Below are positions 9,187-17,542 of a stretch of DNA of 64,000 bases, piece after piece. Source of the stretch: Pedobacter segetis (GTDB lineage Bacteria > Bacteroidota > Bacteroidia > Sphingobacteriales > Sphingobacteriaceae); contig NZ_JAEHFY010000007.1 in assembly GCF_016623585.1 (NCBI RefSeq), positions 107,510-171,509 of the forward strand. Direction: 5' to 3'. Every line of letters starts with the position of its first letter. The first letter of the stretch is position 1. The position numbers were made by a program, and so were the translations under genes. The notes below the pieces were generated by a model that saw nothing but the letters and a program-made list of their open reading frames with translations, was not told the origin of the DNA and searched no databases.

Positions 9187-9215
9187 TTTGTTTTAAAAAT
9201 TTAATGATAAGTTTG
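9187..9215 (+). promoter_or_regulatory. Putative aroQ promoter (TTTG-N17-TAAGTTTG)
   Basis: TTTG at 9187-9190 and TAAGTTTG at 9208-9215 match the Bacteroidota boxes with 17 rather than 19 bases between them. The -7 box ends five bases before the aroQ ATG. The promoter would overlap the first bases of xerD on the other strand. Confidence 0.45.
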
Positions 9216-9220
9216 AGCGC

Positions 9221-9637
9221 ATGAAGATACAAATTATCAACGGGCCAAATTTAAACCTTTTGGGCAAACGCGAACCAGGGATTTATGGTAACCAAGGTTT
9301 CGAGAGCTATTTTGAAGATTTAAAACGTAAATATACCGATGTAGATCTATATTATTTCCAAAGTAATGTAGAAGGAGAGATTATTGATAAACTTCATGAA
9401 ATAGGTTTTTCTTTTGATGGTGTTGTGATGAATGCGGGAGCTTACACACATACATCTGTTGCCATAGCTGATGCCGTTGCCGCTATAAAAACACCCGTTG
9501 TTGAAGTTCATATCTCTAATGTTTATGCCAGGGAAGAATTTAGGCACCATAGCATGATGGCCAAAAATTGTAAGGGTGTTATCACGGGTTTTGGGATGAT
9601 GAGCTATGAACTGGCTTTAAAGAGTTTTATGCCTTAA
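9221..9637 (+). CDS. aroQ: 3-dehydroquinate dehydratase, type II
   Basis: Type II dehydroquinase makes 3-dehydroshikimate in the shikimate pathway. The 138-residue protein shows IINGPNLNLLGKREPGIYG at the N-terminus with the lid Arg and catalytic Tyr, the substrate-binding NAGAYTHTS, VVEVHISN with the catalytic His, and the distal Arg in EEFRHHS. Length is typical of the dodecameric enzyme. It is divergent from xerD and its last bases overlap the convergent MFS gene. Confidence 0.95.
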   Translation: MKIQIINGPNLNLLGKREPGIYGNQGFESYFEDLKRKYTDVDLYYFQSNVEGEIIDKLHEIGFSFDGVVMNAGAYTHTSVAIADAVAAIKTPVVEVHISNVYAREEFRHHSMMAKNCKGVITGFGMMSYELALKSFMP

Positions 9638-10793
9638 CTCTTTTTTTATAAGTAAACAGATAAACAAAAACCGCACATAAAGCCATTATTGCAGAGGCGA
9701 TACAGATAGATTGCCAACCTTGCCACTCCCATAATGCCAAACCAATTGCAGAACCCAGCGATGCCCCGATAAAGCTCATGGTCATTAAAACGGTGTTTAA
9801 CCTATTTCTTGCCGCAGGGTCCAAAGCATAAACCCTGGTTTGGTTGCTTACATGAACCGCTTGTTGACCCATTTCTAACAAAATAATACCTCCGATAAAA
9901 ACAAAAAGCTTGGCACTAAAAAAGTAAAATATAACCTGACTTATAAAAAGAATAATTAAGCCATAGCCTACGGCAATCCTTGGGTTTGCCTTATCTCCAA
10001 CGCTACCAATTAACGGTGCTGTGAAAGCTCCAACAGCACCTACCAAGCCAAATAAACCTATTTTGTCGCTCTCAAAACTATAAGGTTGTTGGGCAAGCAG
10101 TAAAACCATGTTGGTCCAAAAAGTACCAAAAATCATAAACACAAAGAAATTGATGATGGAGCTTTCTCTTAAAACAGGCTCTTTTTTTATCAAGGTGGTT
10201 AAAGAACCCATCAGCTTTTTATAACCTCCGGTAAAGGTTGGGTGGTTTTTTGGAAAACGATAGTAAATCAACCCGATTATTATGGTACAGATGCAGGCTG
10301 CAATCCAAAACATTGTCCTCCAACCGTATAAATCGCCCACAAACCCACTTACAGTTCGAGATACCAAAATCCCTATTAAAAGTCCACTCATTACAATGCC
10401 AATTACCTTGCCCCTGTTTTTTGGTGCAGAAAGTTGGGCTGCCAACGGTAATATCAGTTGCGGAACCACAGAACTAAATCCTATAATAAAACAAGCAAGC
10501 TCTAAAACCCAAAATTTTGTTGCTATGGCAGCGCAAATTAAAGCTATAACGGCCAATATTGTGGTAAGTATTATTTGTTTCTTGCGCTCAAACATATCGC
10601 CCAAAGGCACCAAAAACAACAAACCAGCTGCATAACCAGCCTGTGTTAAATATGAAGTATGCCCAGCTTGTGCAGAAGAAATATGGAAATCTTTAGCGAT
10701 CAAAACAATAAGAGGTTGGCAATAATAAATGTTTGCAACAATGAAACCTGTTGCCAAGGCCATTATAATTACGTCAGATTTTTTTAATTCCAT
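9627..10793 (-). CDS. MFS transporter
   Basis: A 388-residue major-facilitator protein with about twelve membrane segments. It begins MALATGFIVANIYYCQPL, a pattern of the EmrD/Bcr-like or YnfM-like drug and sugar-efflux branch, and carries the loop LVPLGDMFERKKQI after the second helix, the MFS motif A. The short C-tail ends FTYKKRVKA. Its 3' end overlaps aroQ by 11 bp and it lies eight bases downstream of the glycosyltransferase gene, so it may share that transcript. Substrate unknown. Confidence 0.85.
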   Translation of the reverse strand: MELKKSDVIIMALATGFIVANIYYCQPLIVLIAKDFHISSAQAGHTSYLTQAGYAAGLLFLVPLGDMFERKKQIILTTILAVIALICAAIATKFWVLELACFIIGFSSVVPQLILPLAAQLSAPKNRGKVIGIVMSGLLIGILVSRTVSGFVGDLYGWRTMFWIAACICTIIIGLIYYRFPKNHPTFTGGYKKLMGSLTTLIKKEPVLRESSIINFFVFMIFGTFWTNMVLLLAQQPYSFESDKIGLFGLVGAVGAFTAPLIGSVGDKANPRIAVGYGLIILFISQVIFYFFSAKLFVFIGGIILLEMGQQAVHVSNQTRVYALDPAARNRLNTVLMTMSFIGASLGSAIGLALWEWQGWQSICIASAIMALCAVFVYLFTYKKRVKA

Positions 10794-10801
10794 AAAAAGG
10801 T

Positions 10802-11824
10802 TTAATTTTTCCTTAAGTTTTTAAACCTTTTATTTCCTAATAAAAAATAATCTATCACTATGCTTTTATTGTACATCCCAACCAAATTTGGGGTTTTACT
10901 AATGTCCCTGTTATATTTTATGGAATGGTTATAAAAAGCTTTTATCACATGTCTGTGTGCTTTAGAAACAGCAGCAGCATTTTTAAATTTTCCATCCACC
11001 AAAAATTTTATTATGGCCAAAAAGTCTAAACAGAACCTAAAGGGGATTAAAAAGTTTGCCCGCCAAGGTTTAATGTTCTTTTTTATTAGATAATGGTTGT
11101 TTCTAAAATTTAGGTAGGTTTTAAAAGGGCTTTCTGCGTTTAAGGTGCCTCCGCCAACATGGTAAACCATAGACTTGCCACAATACATTACTTTGTATCC
11201 TAAGTTTTTAACTCGCCAGCAAAGGTCAATCTCTTCCATGTGGGCAAAAAACCGCTCGTCCAAACCATTTACGCGTTTCCAGACAGAAGATTTTATAAAC
11301 AAGGCACAACCAGCGGCCCAAAAAATCTCTCGGTTATCGTTATACTGCCCAACATCCTCCTCTACAAAATCAAAAATACGCCCTCTACAAAACGGATAAG
11401 CCCATTTATCGATAAAACAACCTGCTGCGCCAGCATATTCGAAATGGTTTTTGATTAAAAGCGAACGTATTTTAGGTTGTGCAATGGCAATTTTATCATC
11501 ACTCTCCATTAAATCTATAACGGGTTTAATCCAACCCGTGGTTACTTCAACGTCAGAATTTAATAAGATAAAATAATCGGCCTTTACCTGTGCCAAAACT
11601 TTGTTATAACCTTCGGCGAAGCCAAAATTTCGCTCGTTTCTAATGATCTTTACCAATGGGAAATTATCCTTCAAGAAATTACAAGATTCATCTGTAGAGT
11701 CGTTATCGCCAACAATAATCTGCAGGTTTGGATAAGGGCAATTAAATACGGATGGCAAAAATTTCTCCAAGTAATTTTGCCCGTTCCAGTTTAGGATCAC
11801 AATGGCTACGCTAGGTTGTTCCAT
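10802..11824 (-). CDS. Family 2 glycosyltransferase
   Basis: A GT2-type transferase, 340 residues from the ATG at 11824 (MEQPSVAIVILNWNGQ). The frame runs 21 codons further upstream, but those lie inside the preceding gene and lack family similarity. Motifs: the GT-A start VAIVILNWNG, the nucleotide-binding DNDSTDES, YFILLNSDVEV in the DxD position, AAGCALFIKSSVW, and the catalytic-loop EEIDLCWR. It resembles rhamnosyl-like transferases of cell-surface glycans. It overlaps the acyltransferase gene by 14 bp, pointing to coupled envelope lipid or polysaccharide synthesis. A hydrophobic stretch near the C-terminus may sit at the membrane. Confidence 0.88.
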   Translation of the reverse strand: MEQPSVAIVILNWNGQNYLEKFLPSVFNCPYPNLQIIVGDNDSTDESCNFLKDNFPLVKIIRNERNFGFAEGYNKVLAQVKADYFILLNSDVEVTTGWIKPVIDLMESDDKIAIAQPKIRSLLIKNHFEYAGAAGCFIDKWAYPFCRGRIFDFVEEDVGQYNDNREIFWAAGCALFIKSSVWKRVNGLDERFFAHMEEIDLCWRVKNLGYKVMYCGKSMVYHVGGGTLNAESPFKTYLNFRNNHYLIKKNIKPWRANFLIPFRFCLDFLAIIKFLVDGKFKNAAAVSKAHRHVIKAFYNHSIKYNRDISKTPNLVGMYNKSIVIDYFLLGNKRFKNLRKN

Positions 11825-12701
11825 TTGCCACCTCCTTTTTATATTTCCATCTTTTGTGCGACCATAGCCAGTAAGCAGGTTCTGCATTGATCCTATCCTC
11901 TAAAATCTTGGTGTGCTTTTTTGTTATTTCTAAAGTATCCGTTTTAGAAGGATCATCGCAAACCAATTTAAAATCGCAAGTGTAATAGCCTCGTTTTGCC
12001 AAAGCGACATCACAAAATATAATGGGCGAATTTGTAGATTTTGCAATTTTTTCTAAACCCATAAAAACCGCGGTTTCTTGGTTTAAAAAAGTAACCCATG
12101 CTTGTGAATCTCCATGTGCGGGCGTTTGATCTGTTGCAAATATAGTAGAGGTTAAATCGTTCTTCCTCCTAATTATTTCTTTTAAAGATGTTTTCATCCT
12201 TATCATCTTGGCCCCGCTTTTTTCCCTCGCTTTTTTAAAAAAATCATCAAAAAAAGCATTATTCAAGGGCTTGTAAATGATCAATACGGCAGCTTTCATT
12301 GCAATAGGGGTAACTATTGCGCTCCATTCCCAATTGCCATAGTGGCCTACGGCAGATAGGTAACTTTGGCTCTTCTCTTCATATTTTCTTAATAATTCTA
12401 TATTACTGAAACTAAAGCGTTTCTCTATAAAGCTTGGTGGAGCAGAAATCATTTTAATGGTTTCTACAAATAAGTCTGCTAAGTATTTAAAAAACTTTTT
12501 TTCAATAGCCTTTAGTTCTTCTAGGCTTTTATCGGGGAAAGAGTTTTGCAAATTACTTAATACCACATGTCTTCTGTATTTGATCACATAAAAAAGAACG
12601 AGATAAATAAAATCTGACAATAGATATAGCAAGAACATGGGGAGCAGGGAGAGCAAGTACAAAAAAAATGCTGCAACATAAAAAAGCCCTCTATTTATCA
12701 T
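11811..12701 (-). CDS. LpxL/HtrB-family lipid A acyltransferase
   Basis: A 296-residue lysophospholipid-type acyltransferase. One N-terminal membrane segment (about 8-40) anchors it to the inner membrane. The catalytic HX4E motif is present as GHYGNWEW, with further family blocks VLIIYKPLNNAFFDDFF, FATDQTPAHGD and VTFLNQETAVFMG. Members transfer fatty acyl chains to lipid A precursors or ornithine-type lipids. It overlaps the following glycosyltransferase, supporting a role in outer-membrane lipid assembly. The exact acceptor cannot be told from sequence. Confidence 0.88.
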   Translation of the reverse strand: MINRGLFYVAAFFLYLLSLLPMFLLYLLSDFIYLVLFYVIKYRRHVVLSNLQNSFPDKSLEELKAIEKKFFKYLADLFVETIKMISAPPSFIEKRFSFSNIELLRKYEEKSQSYLSAVGHYGNWEWSAIVTPIAMKAAVLIIYKPLNNAFFDDFFKKAREKSGAKMIRMKTSLKEIIRRKNDLTSTIFATDQTPAHGDSQAWVTFLNQETAVFMGLEKIAKSTNSPIIFCDVALAKRGYYTCDFKLVCDDPSKTDTLEITKKHTKILEDRINAEPAYWLWSHKRWKYKKEVANGTT

Positions 12702-12745
12702 TAATTTTACGGTGTAATATTATTTGCAAACATAAAAATTTTGAA

Positions 12746-13357
12746 ATGGAAAAAGGAGCTGTATTTCCTTTGTTTTATCTACCAAATGTAGAATTTTTTA
12801 ATACCCTACGATCTTATAGCGAAAATGGAATCTTTTTAGAAAATAAAGAACATTACCCTAAGCAAACCTTTAGAAACAGAACCGTTATTGCTGGGCCAAA
12901 TGGTAAATTAGAGTTGAGTGTGCCCATAAAAAAAGGGCGTTTACAACATACACCATATAAAGATATAAGGATAAGTAATGACGATGACTGGCAACGCATA
13001 CATTGGTTAAGTTTAGGAACAAGTTATAGAAGCTCGGCCTATTTCGAGTTTTATGAAGACGATTTCGCCCCGTTTTATCAACAAAAGTTCAATTTTTTGT
13101 TTGATTACAACCTGCAGCTTTTAGAAGTAATCCTGAAATCTATCAAAATGAAAGTTGATTATAAATTTACAGAAGAATACCATCCTCAGTATAATGATAA
13201 AGAAGACTTTAGGTCATCATTAAATATCAGAAAACCTAGTGCTTACCAAACAAAAAAATACCATCAAGTTTTTGAGGATAGAAACCCATATTTGAACAAT
13301 ATCTGTATATTGGATCTGTTGTTTAACCAAGGCCCACAGGCATCAAAGTTTTTTTAA
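12746..13357 (+). CDS. WbqC-like family protein
   Basis: A 203-residue cytoplasmic protein starting at ATG 12746 (MEKGAVFPLFYLPNVEFF). The frame opens 26 codons earlier at 12668, but that stretch overlaps the divergent acyltransferase gene and is not family-like. The N-terminal FPLFYLPNVEFF, NRTVIAGPNGKLELSVPI and DWQRIHWLSLGTSYRSSAYFEFY fit the WbqC-like family, found in glycan clusters and widespread as single genes in Bacteroidota. The biochemical role is not settled. Sixteen bases separate it from corA. Confidence 0.8.
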   Translation: MEKGAVFPLFYLPNVEFFNTLRSYSENGIFLENKEHYPKQTFRNRTVIAGPNGKLELSVPIKKGRLQHTPYKDIRISNDDDWQRIHWLSLGTSYRSSAYFEFYEDDFAPFYQQKFNFLFDYNLQLLEVILKSIKMKVDYKFTEEYHPQYNDKEDFRSSLNIRKPSAYQTKKYHQVFEDRNPYLNNICILDLLFNQGPQASKFF

Positions 13358-13372
13358 ATTAAATTATCAGTT

Positions 13373-14515
13373 TTGAAAATCCCTCTTCCGAAAATCGATA
13401 TTTCTAAGATCAACATTACCCAGCACAGAAGGAGAAATAACCCAGGCGAGGTCCCAGGTACTTTCTTTATTAATGAAACTGCCTTACCCAGTAAGATTTT
13501 TGTTTATTCTTATAAAGAAGATCACTTAGAAGAACTAGCGGCAAACGATATGGCTGATGCCATAAACTTTACAAAAAATCATAGAGGTTATACCCATTGG
13601 ATAGATGTTAAGGGCTTAGGCTCTCAAAGTGTTCTGGATTTTATCCAAAAAGAATTTGATGTTAATCCTCTAGTGATGGAAGATATAGTGCATACCCACC
13701 AACGGCCAAAAAACGAGGAATACGACCATTTTATGTTTGTGGTAAGCAGGATGTTAGAGCTAGACAAAGGGCTGCAACTCAAAAACGAACAACTTTCTTT
13801 TCTGCTTTTTAAAGATACCCTTATCAGTTTTCAGGAAGATTATGACGATGTACTGGACCCCGTAAGAAACCGTTTAAGAAAAAACGTGAATGGTAACATA
13901 AGGGTTTTAGGGCCCTCTTATATGCTATACGCATTAATGGATACCGTTATTGATCATTATTTTACCATCATCAATAGGTTAGGAGATGAGCTTGAAATTG
14001 TAGAGGACCATCTTTATCAAAAACCAAGAAAGCAATTGATGTACCGTATCCAAGGGGTTAAAAAGCTGATGATTACTATGAGAAGAGGATCTTGGCCAGA
14101 ACGCGATAAGCTCAATGAGCTTTTAAAATCCACCAATCCTTTGATCAACGAAGAGGTTAAGTTATTTTTAAGGGATGCCTATGATCATAGTATCCAAATT
14201 ATAGATCTGATAGAAAGCATGCGTGAAACCGCCACCAGTTTGTTGGATCTATACCTTTCATTGATGAGCAATAAGATGAACGAAGTGATGAAAACCCTAA
14301 CCATCATCTCGGCTATTTTTATCCCATTAACATTTATTGCCGGCATTTATGGGATGAATTTTGCCTATCAAGACCCAAAAACGGGCGAAATATTGAAAGA
14401 CAACATGCCAGAATTATACATGCACAACGGATATATGTATGTGATGATATTGATGCTTCTGATCGCTATTGCCCAAATATGGTATTTTGCTAGAAAAGGT
14501 TGGTTTAGGGATTAA
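13373..14515 (+). CDS. corA: CorA-family Mg2+/Co2+ channel
   Basis: A 380-residue CorA divalent-cation channel that forms inner-membrane pentamers. A large cytoplasmic N-domain (WIDVKGLGSQSVLDFIQKEF, ending in the long stalk helix with SLLDLYLSLMSNKMNEVMKTLT) is followed by two C-terminal membrane helices around the signature YGMNF. The last residues, KGWFRD, are basic as usual. The start is TTG at 13373, supported by the conserved opening. Its stop overlaps the convergent LytTR gene by four bases. Confidence 0.93.
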   Translation: MKIPLPKIDISKINITQHRRRNNPGEVPGTFFINETALPSKIFVYSYKEDHLEELAANDMADAINFTKNHRGYTHWIDVKGLGSQSVLDFIQKEFDVNPLVMEDIVHTHQRPKNEEYDHFMFVVSRMLELDKGLQLKNEQLSFLLFKDTLISFQEDYDDVLDPVRNRLRKNVNGNIRVLGPSYMLYALMDTVIDHYFTIINRLGDELEIVEDHLYQKPRKQLMYRIQGVKKLMITMRRGSWPERDKLNELLKSTNPLINEEVKLFLRDAYDHSIQIIDLIESMRETATSLLDLYLSLMSNKMNEVMKTLTIISAIFIPLTFIAGIYGMNFAYQDPKTGEILKDNMPELYMHNGYMYVMILMLLIAIAQIWYFARKGWFRD

Positions 14516-15282
14516 GACTTTTTTTGGTTTCTTCCTATCTGATCAAAAATTTCTGTGATCTTATCCTTGTTGCTTTTAGAAACGCTTATCTTCTCTCCAT
14601 CTTCCATTAAAACATAGCCACCGTCATTTCTGATGTACTTTTTTAGATATGCGGGGTTTATCAAATGAGATTGGTGTATACGTACAAAACCGTTCTTAAA
14701 TAATATTTGCTCTACTTCTTTTAAGGTTCTACATATCAGATGCTTCTCTTCGTTTTTTAAAAAAAAATGGGTGTAACTACTTTCTGATTGGCACCTAATA
14801 ATATTCTCTATTGCAATAAACTCTAGCCCATAGGTTGTTGGCAATGCTAGTTTCTTATTTTGCGCATTCCCGTTTTGCAAAGAATCTATCAGAAAATCAA
14901 ATTGGTTTAACGTTAAATATTTTTGATTTTTACGTTCCCAAAGATCTATGCAATTAGAAAGCTCTAAAGGATCAATCGGCTTTAGCAAATAGCTAACGGC
15001 ACTAAAATTAAATGCTTTAATTGCATATTGATCATAAGCGGTGGTAAAAACAACGTCGAATTTAAACTGGGATAAGCTATTAAGCAACTCAAATCCGTTT
15101 AGCCCAGGCATTTCAATATCTAAAAAAAGCAAATCAAAAGTGTTTTGCCTCAAATAATCTTGTGCCAATCTCGCATCGTTAAAAACAGCTATTATCTGTA
15201 TGTTTTTGTTTAGGCCATCTATTAGCATTTGTAAAGACGCAGTACAATGCAGCTCATCATCTATTATTACAATACTGATCAT
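14512..15282 (-). CDS. LytTR-family response regulator
   Basis: A 256-residue regulator. The receiver domain (1-120) has the acidic pair D8-D9, the phospho-acceptor D55 (LLFLDIEMPGLNG), the Thr in VVFTTAYDQYAI and the Lys in YLLKPID. The LytTR DNA-binding domain (about 150-250) has the usual FIAIENIIRCQSESSYTHFF, CRTLKEVEQIL, FVRIHQSHLINP and DGEKISVSKSNKD. It sits six bases after its kinase gene and is co-transcribed with it. LytTR proteins bind direct repeats about 21 bp apart; such a pair exists upstream of the kinase (17443-17474). Confidence 0.93.
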   Translation of the reverse strand: MISIVIIDDELHCTASLQMLIDGLNKNIQIIAVFNDARLAQDYLRQNTFDLLFLDIEMPGLNGFELLNSLSQFKFDVVFTTAYDQYAIKAFNFSAVSYLLKPIDPLELSNCIDLWERKNQKYLTLNQFDFLIDSLQNGNAQNKKLALPTTYGLEFIAIENIIRCQSESSYTHFFLKNEEKHLICRTLKEVEQILFKNGFVRIHQSHLINPAYLKKYIRNDGGYVLMEDGEKISVSKSNKDKITEIFDQIGRNQKKS

Positions 15283-15288
15283 AATTGT

Positions 15289-17361
15289 TTATTTTAAGCT
15301 TAAAATAATTTTTGTGCCATCTGGCAATCCGTTGGTTTCCATATCAACTATTTTCAGGTAAATCTTTGTTGTGGAGGTATTGTTAAAAAGGGCGATGCGT
15401 TCTTGGGTTAGCAGCATACCGTATGATTGATGTTTTTTGAATTTACTTTTCAAACTTTCTGATTTTTTTCGGCCAATGCCATTGTCTTCAATCAAAATTT
15501 GGCAACTTTTATCGTTTTCGTTTAGTGGGTTAATTCTAATATCTATTGCTTTTTCTGTACGGTTGCTATTCAGCAACCCATGCCAAATTGCATTTTCTAT
15601 AAAGGGCTGTAAAAGTAATGGAGGCAAGTAAATCTCATTGGTATTTAGTTTTGGCGAAACGGTTATGTTATAGGTAAATTTTTCTTCAAATCTATTGGCT
15701 TCAATATCAAGGTATAACCGTAATGCCGTCAATTCTTGATTTAAGTTTATCTTTTCTTTTCGGCTGTTTTCTAAGATCAATCTTATCAACCTCGAAAATT
15801 TATTTAAGTAATTAACCGCCTTTTCATCTTGGTTGCTCATTACCAAATACCTGATGGAATTTAAGCTGTTGAACAAAAAATGTGGGTTCATCTGCGAGCG
15901 TAAAGCTTGCATTTCTGCCTCTGCGATTTTTCTCTCAAAATCTAGCTTTAGAGATGTCAACTTACGCTGTTCCATTTCTCTGTTAACTGCAATTAATTTT
16001 TGCGTTCTTTCGTTAACTTTTTGCTCTAGTTCTAAATTGGAAGATTCTATCAATTGTTTATTGATCTGTAATTGGTTGATGAGGGCAAGCTGGTTATTGT
16101 TCTTATCCTTCTCTGTTATCCTGATGCGGTATCCGATAGCAAGTGAAAAACAAAGAACTTCGGCCAGTATGCCTAATTGAAAAACATTTAACGAGTTTAG
16201 GCCAAGCGTTATGAATTGAAAAGATTGAAACCTATAATCAACAAAGGCAGCTAAAAAACCAGAGAATATGTAACAACTTACACCTACCAAAAAATAATTT
16301 AAGACCGGTGTTTTGACTTTTTTTGCAGCCCACACAACCAATATGATATTTAAAGGCACTAATATTATCCTTGTGATTACAAATAGCGTACTGCGCAATT
16401 GTAAGGGATAATAAAAGTACATCATAAAGAAATGCAAAACAGCATAGCATATATATACATATGAAAGTGATTTAAGAACTTTTACCAACTTCGGGTCGTA
16501 TTTTTTAATGTCCAATAAATAAATCACAAAAAAGTGGTAAACCGCAAAAAACAAAAACTGGATCGGTTCATTGATATATATTCTGAAGAGTGGAAACTCG
16601 CCCAGCAAACTGCCTATATAGGTAATCCTATCAAGCCTCATTAAGGCATATATAATTGCTCCCAGTAAATAAAGAGAGTAAAAAAGATATATTTTATGAT
16701 AGCTCTTTAAGAAAAGAAATATCATAAAAAAGAAAAGAAAACTTAATGAACCAATAAATACAATGGGTATAAATGTGTCTTTAAAAGAGGTTTGATAATA
16801 TTTTAATATCTCTTGGTCAAAAGTATTGCTATCTTCTAAACTTAAATCTAAATCAGCACTATGGTTGCCTTTATTAAATACTTTAACAAAAATATTTTTT
16901 TTCTCGCCCTTCTTTATCTTAAAGGAAAAATAATAGGGAATATTTTCTATCTGTAAAACTGATGTTTTGTTAAGCGTACCTGCCCTACCTAAAAGAATTA
17001 CGCTATCTTCTCGTTGCTCATAAAGTTCGGTGTAATCATTATTTCCACAATAAATAAAGTGAATGATGTCTTGGTCCAAATCATTAAAAAGCGGGATTTT
17101 AAACCAATAAGCTTTATCTTTTTCAATATTTATGAGCCGTTTATTAGAGGTAAATTTTGCTGCAAAAACAGTTTCTATACCCGTTTCTTTGTTAGTTTTT
17201 GCAAGCGATATTTGCTGAATATCAAAAAAATAATTAATGCCCTTTAAATTAGAAATTTTTAAACTTTCGTTTTGTTGGCAGCTTACATTGCTACTAATAC
17301 ATATAAAAAATATGACAATGAGAACCTTAAAGAACAATTTAAAACCCAGCCTAAAATTCAC
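15289..17361 (-). CDS. 7TMR-DISM sensor histidine kinase (LytS-type)
   Basis: A 690-residue membrane kinase. After a signal peptide, residues 40-190 form the extracellular 7TMR-DISMED2 sensor, often a carbohydrate or ligand-binding jelly roll. A seven-helix 7TMR-DISM region (about 195-400) and a coiled coil (about 410-485) follow. The His_kinase domain has H494 in SQMNPHFLFNSLNSIRYL, and a compact ATPase has LQPFIENAIWHG and EDNGIGRKKS. This pairing with a LytTR regulator is standard in Bacteroidota. The gene is divergent from the exported-protein operon at 17543, the likely target. Confidence 0.93.
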   Translation of the reverse strand: MNFRLGFKLFFKVLIVIFFICISSNVSCQQNESLKISNLKGINYFFDIQQISLAKTNKETGIETVFAAKFTSNKRLINIEKDKAYWFKIPLFNDLDQDIIHFIYCGNNDYTELYEQREDSVILLGRAGTLNKTSVLQIENIPYYFSFKIKKGEKKNIFVKVFNKGNHSADLDLSLEDSNTFDQEILKYYQTSFKDTFIPIVFIGSLSFLFFFMIFLFLKSYHKIYLFYSLYLLGAIIYALMRLDRITYIGSLLGEFPLFRIYINEPIQFLFFAVYHFFVIYLLDIKKYDPKLVKVLKSLSYVYICYAVLHFFMMYFYYPLQLRSTLFVITRIILVPLNIILVVWAAKKVKTPVLNYFLVGVSCYIFSGFLAAFVDYRFQSFQFITLGLNSLNVFQLGILAEVLCFSLAIGYRIRITEKDKNNNQLALINQLQINKQLIESSNLELEQKVNERTQKLIAVNREMEQRKLTSLKLDFERKIAEAEMQALRSQMNPHFLFNSLNSIRYLVMSNQDEKAVNYLNKFSRLIRLILENSRKEKINLNQELTALRLYLDIEANRFEEKFTYNITVSPKLNTNEIYLPPLLLQPFIENAIWHGLLNSNRTEKAIDIRINPLNENDKSCQILIEDNGIGRKKSESLKSKFKKHQSYGMLLTQERIALFNNTSTTKIYLKIVDMETNGLPDGTKIILSLK

Positions 17362-17442
17362 CTATTTTTAATTTTAAATATAATAGGTTCAAATTATAAC
17401 GATAATTTTTAAAATCAAAATCAAATTCTTACGCTAAAGTGC

Positions 17443-17474
17443 CAAATACTTATTCAAATGGTACAAATACTTAT
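17443..17474. promoter_or_regulatory. Putative LytTR operator: two 11-bp direct repeats 21 bp apart
   Basis: The 11-mer CAAATACTTAT occurs at 17443-17453 and again at 17464-17474, identical and in the same direction, exactly 21 bp apart. LytTR regulators such as AgrA and AlgR bind paired direct repeats with this two-turn period. The site lies between the kinase gene and the OmpA operon, 69 bp before the OmpA ATG. The match in geometry is seen; that the neighbouring regulator binds here is inferred. Confidence 0.5.
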
Positions 17475-17497
17475 CGCCTATTTTTTATTGGTTTTTT

Positions 17498-17518
17498 TGA
17501 TGATATAATTGATCATCA
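17498..17518. promoter_or_regulatory. Inverted repeat upstream of the OmpA operon
   Basis: TGATGAT and ATCATCA form 7-bp arms around a 7-base spacer, 25 bp before the OmpA ATG. TATAATTG inside it is one base off the -7 consensus TAnnTTTG. It may be a leader hairpin or an overlapping operator and promoter. Confidence 0.35.
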
Positions 17519-17542
17519 TTTAAAAAAATTAAATAAAAAAAA

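Noticed and set aside
11825..11887. 21-codon extension of the glycosyltransferase to 11887
   Set aside because: It lies within the upstream acyltransferase gene and the GT2 fold starts right after ATG 11824.
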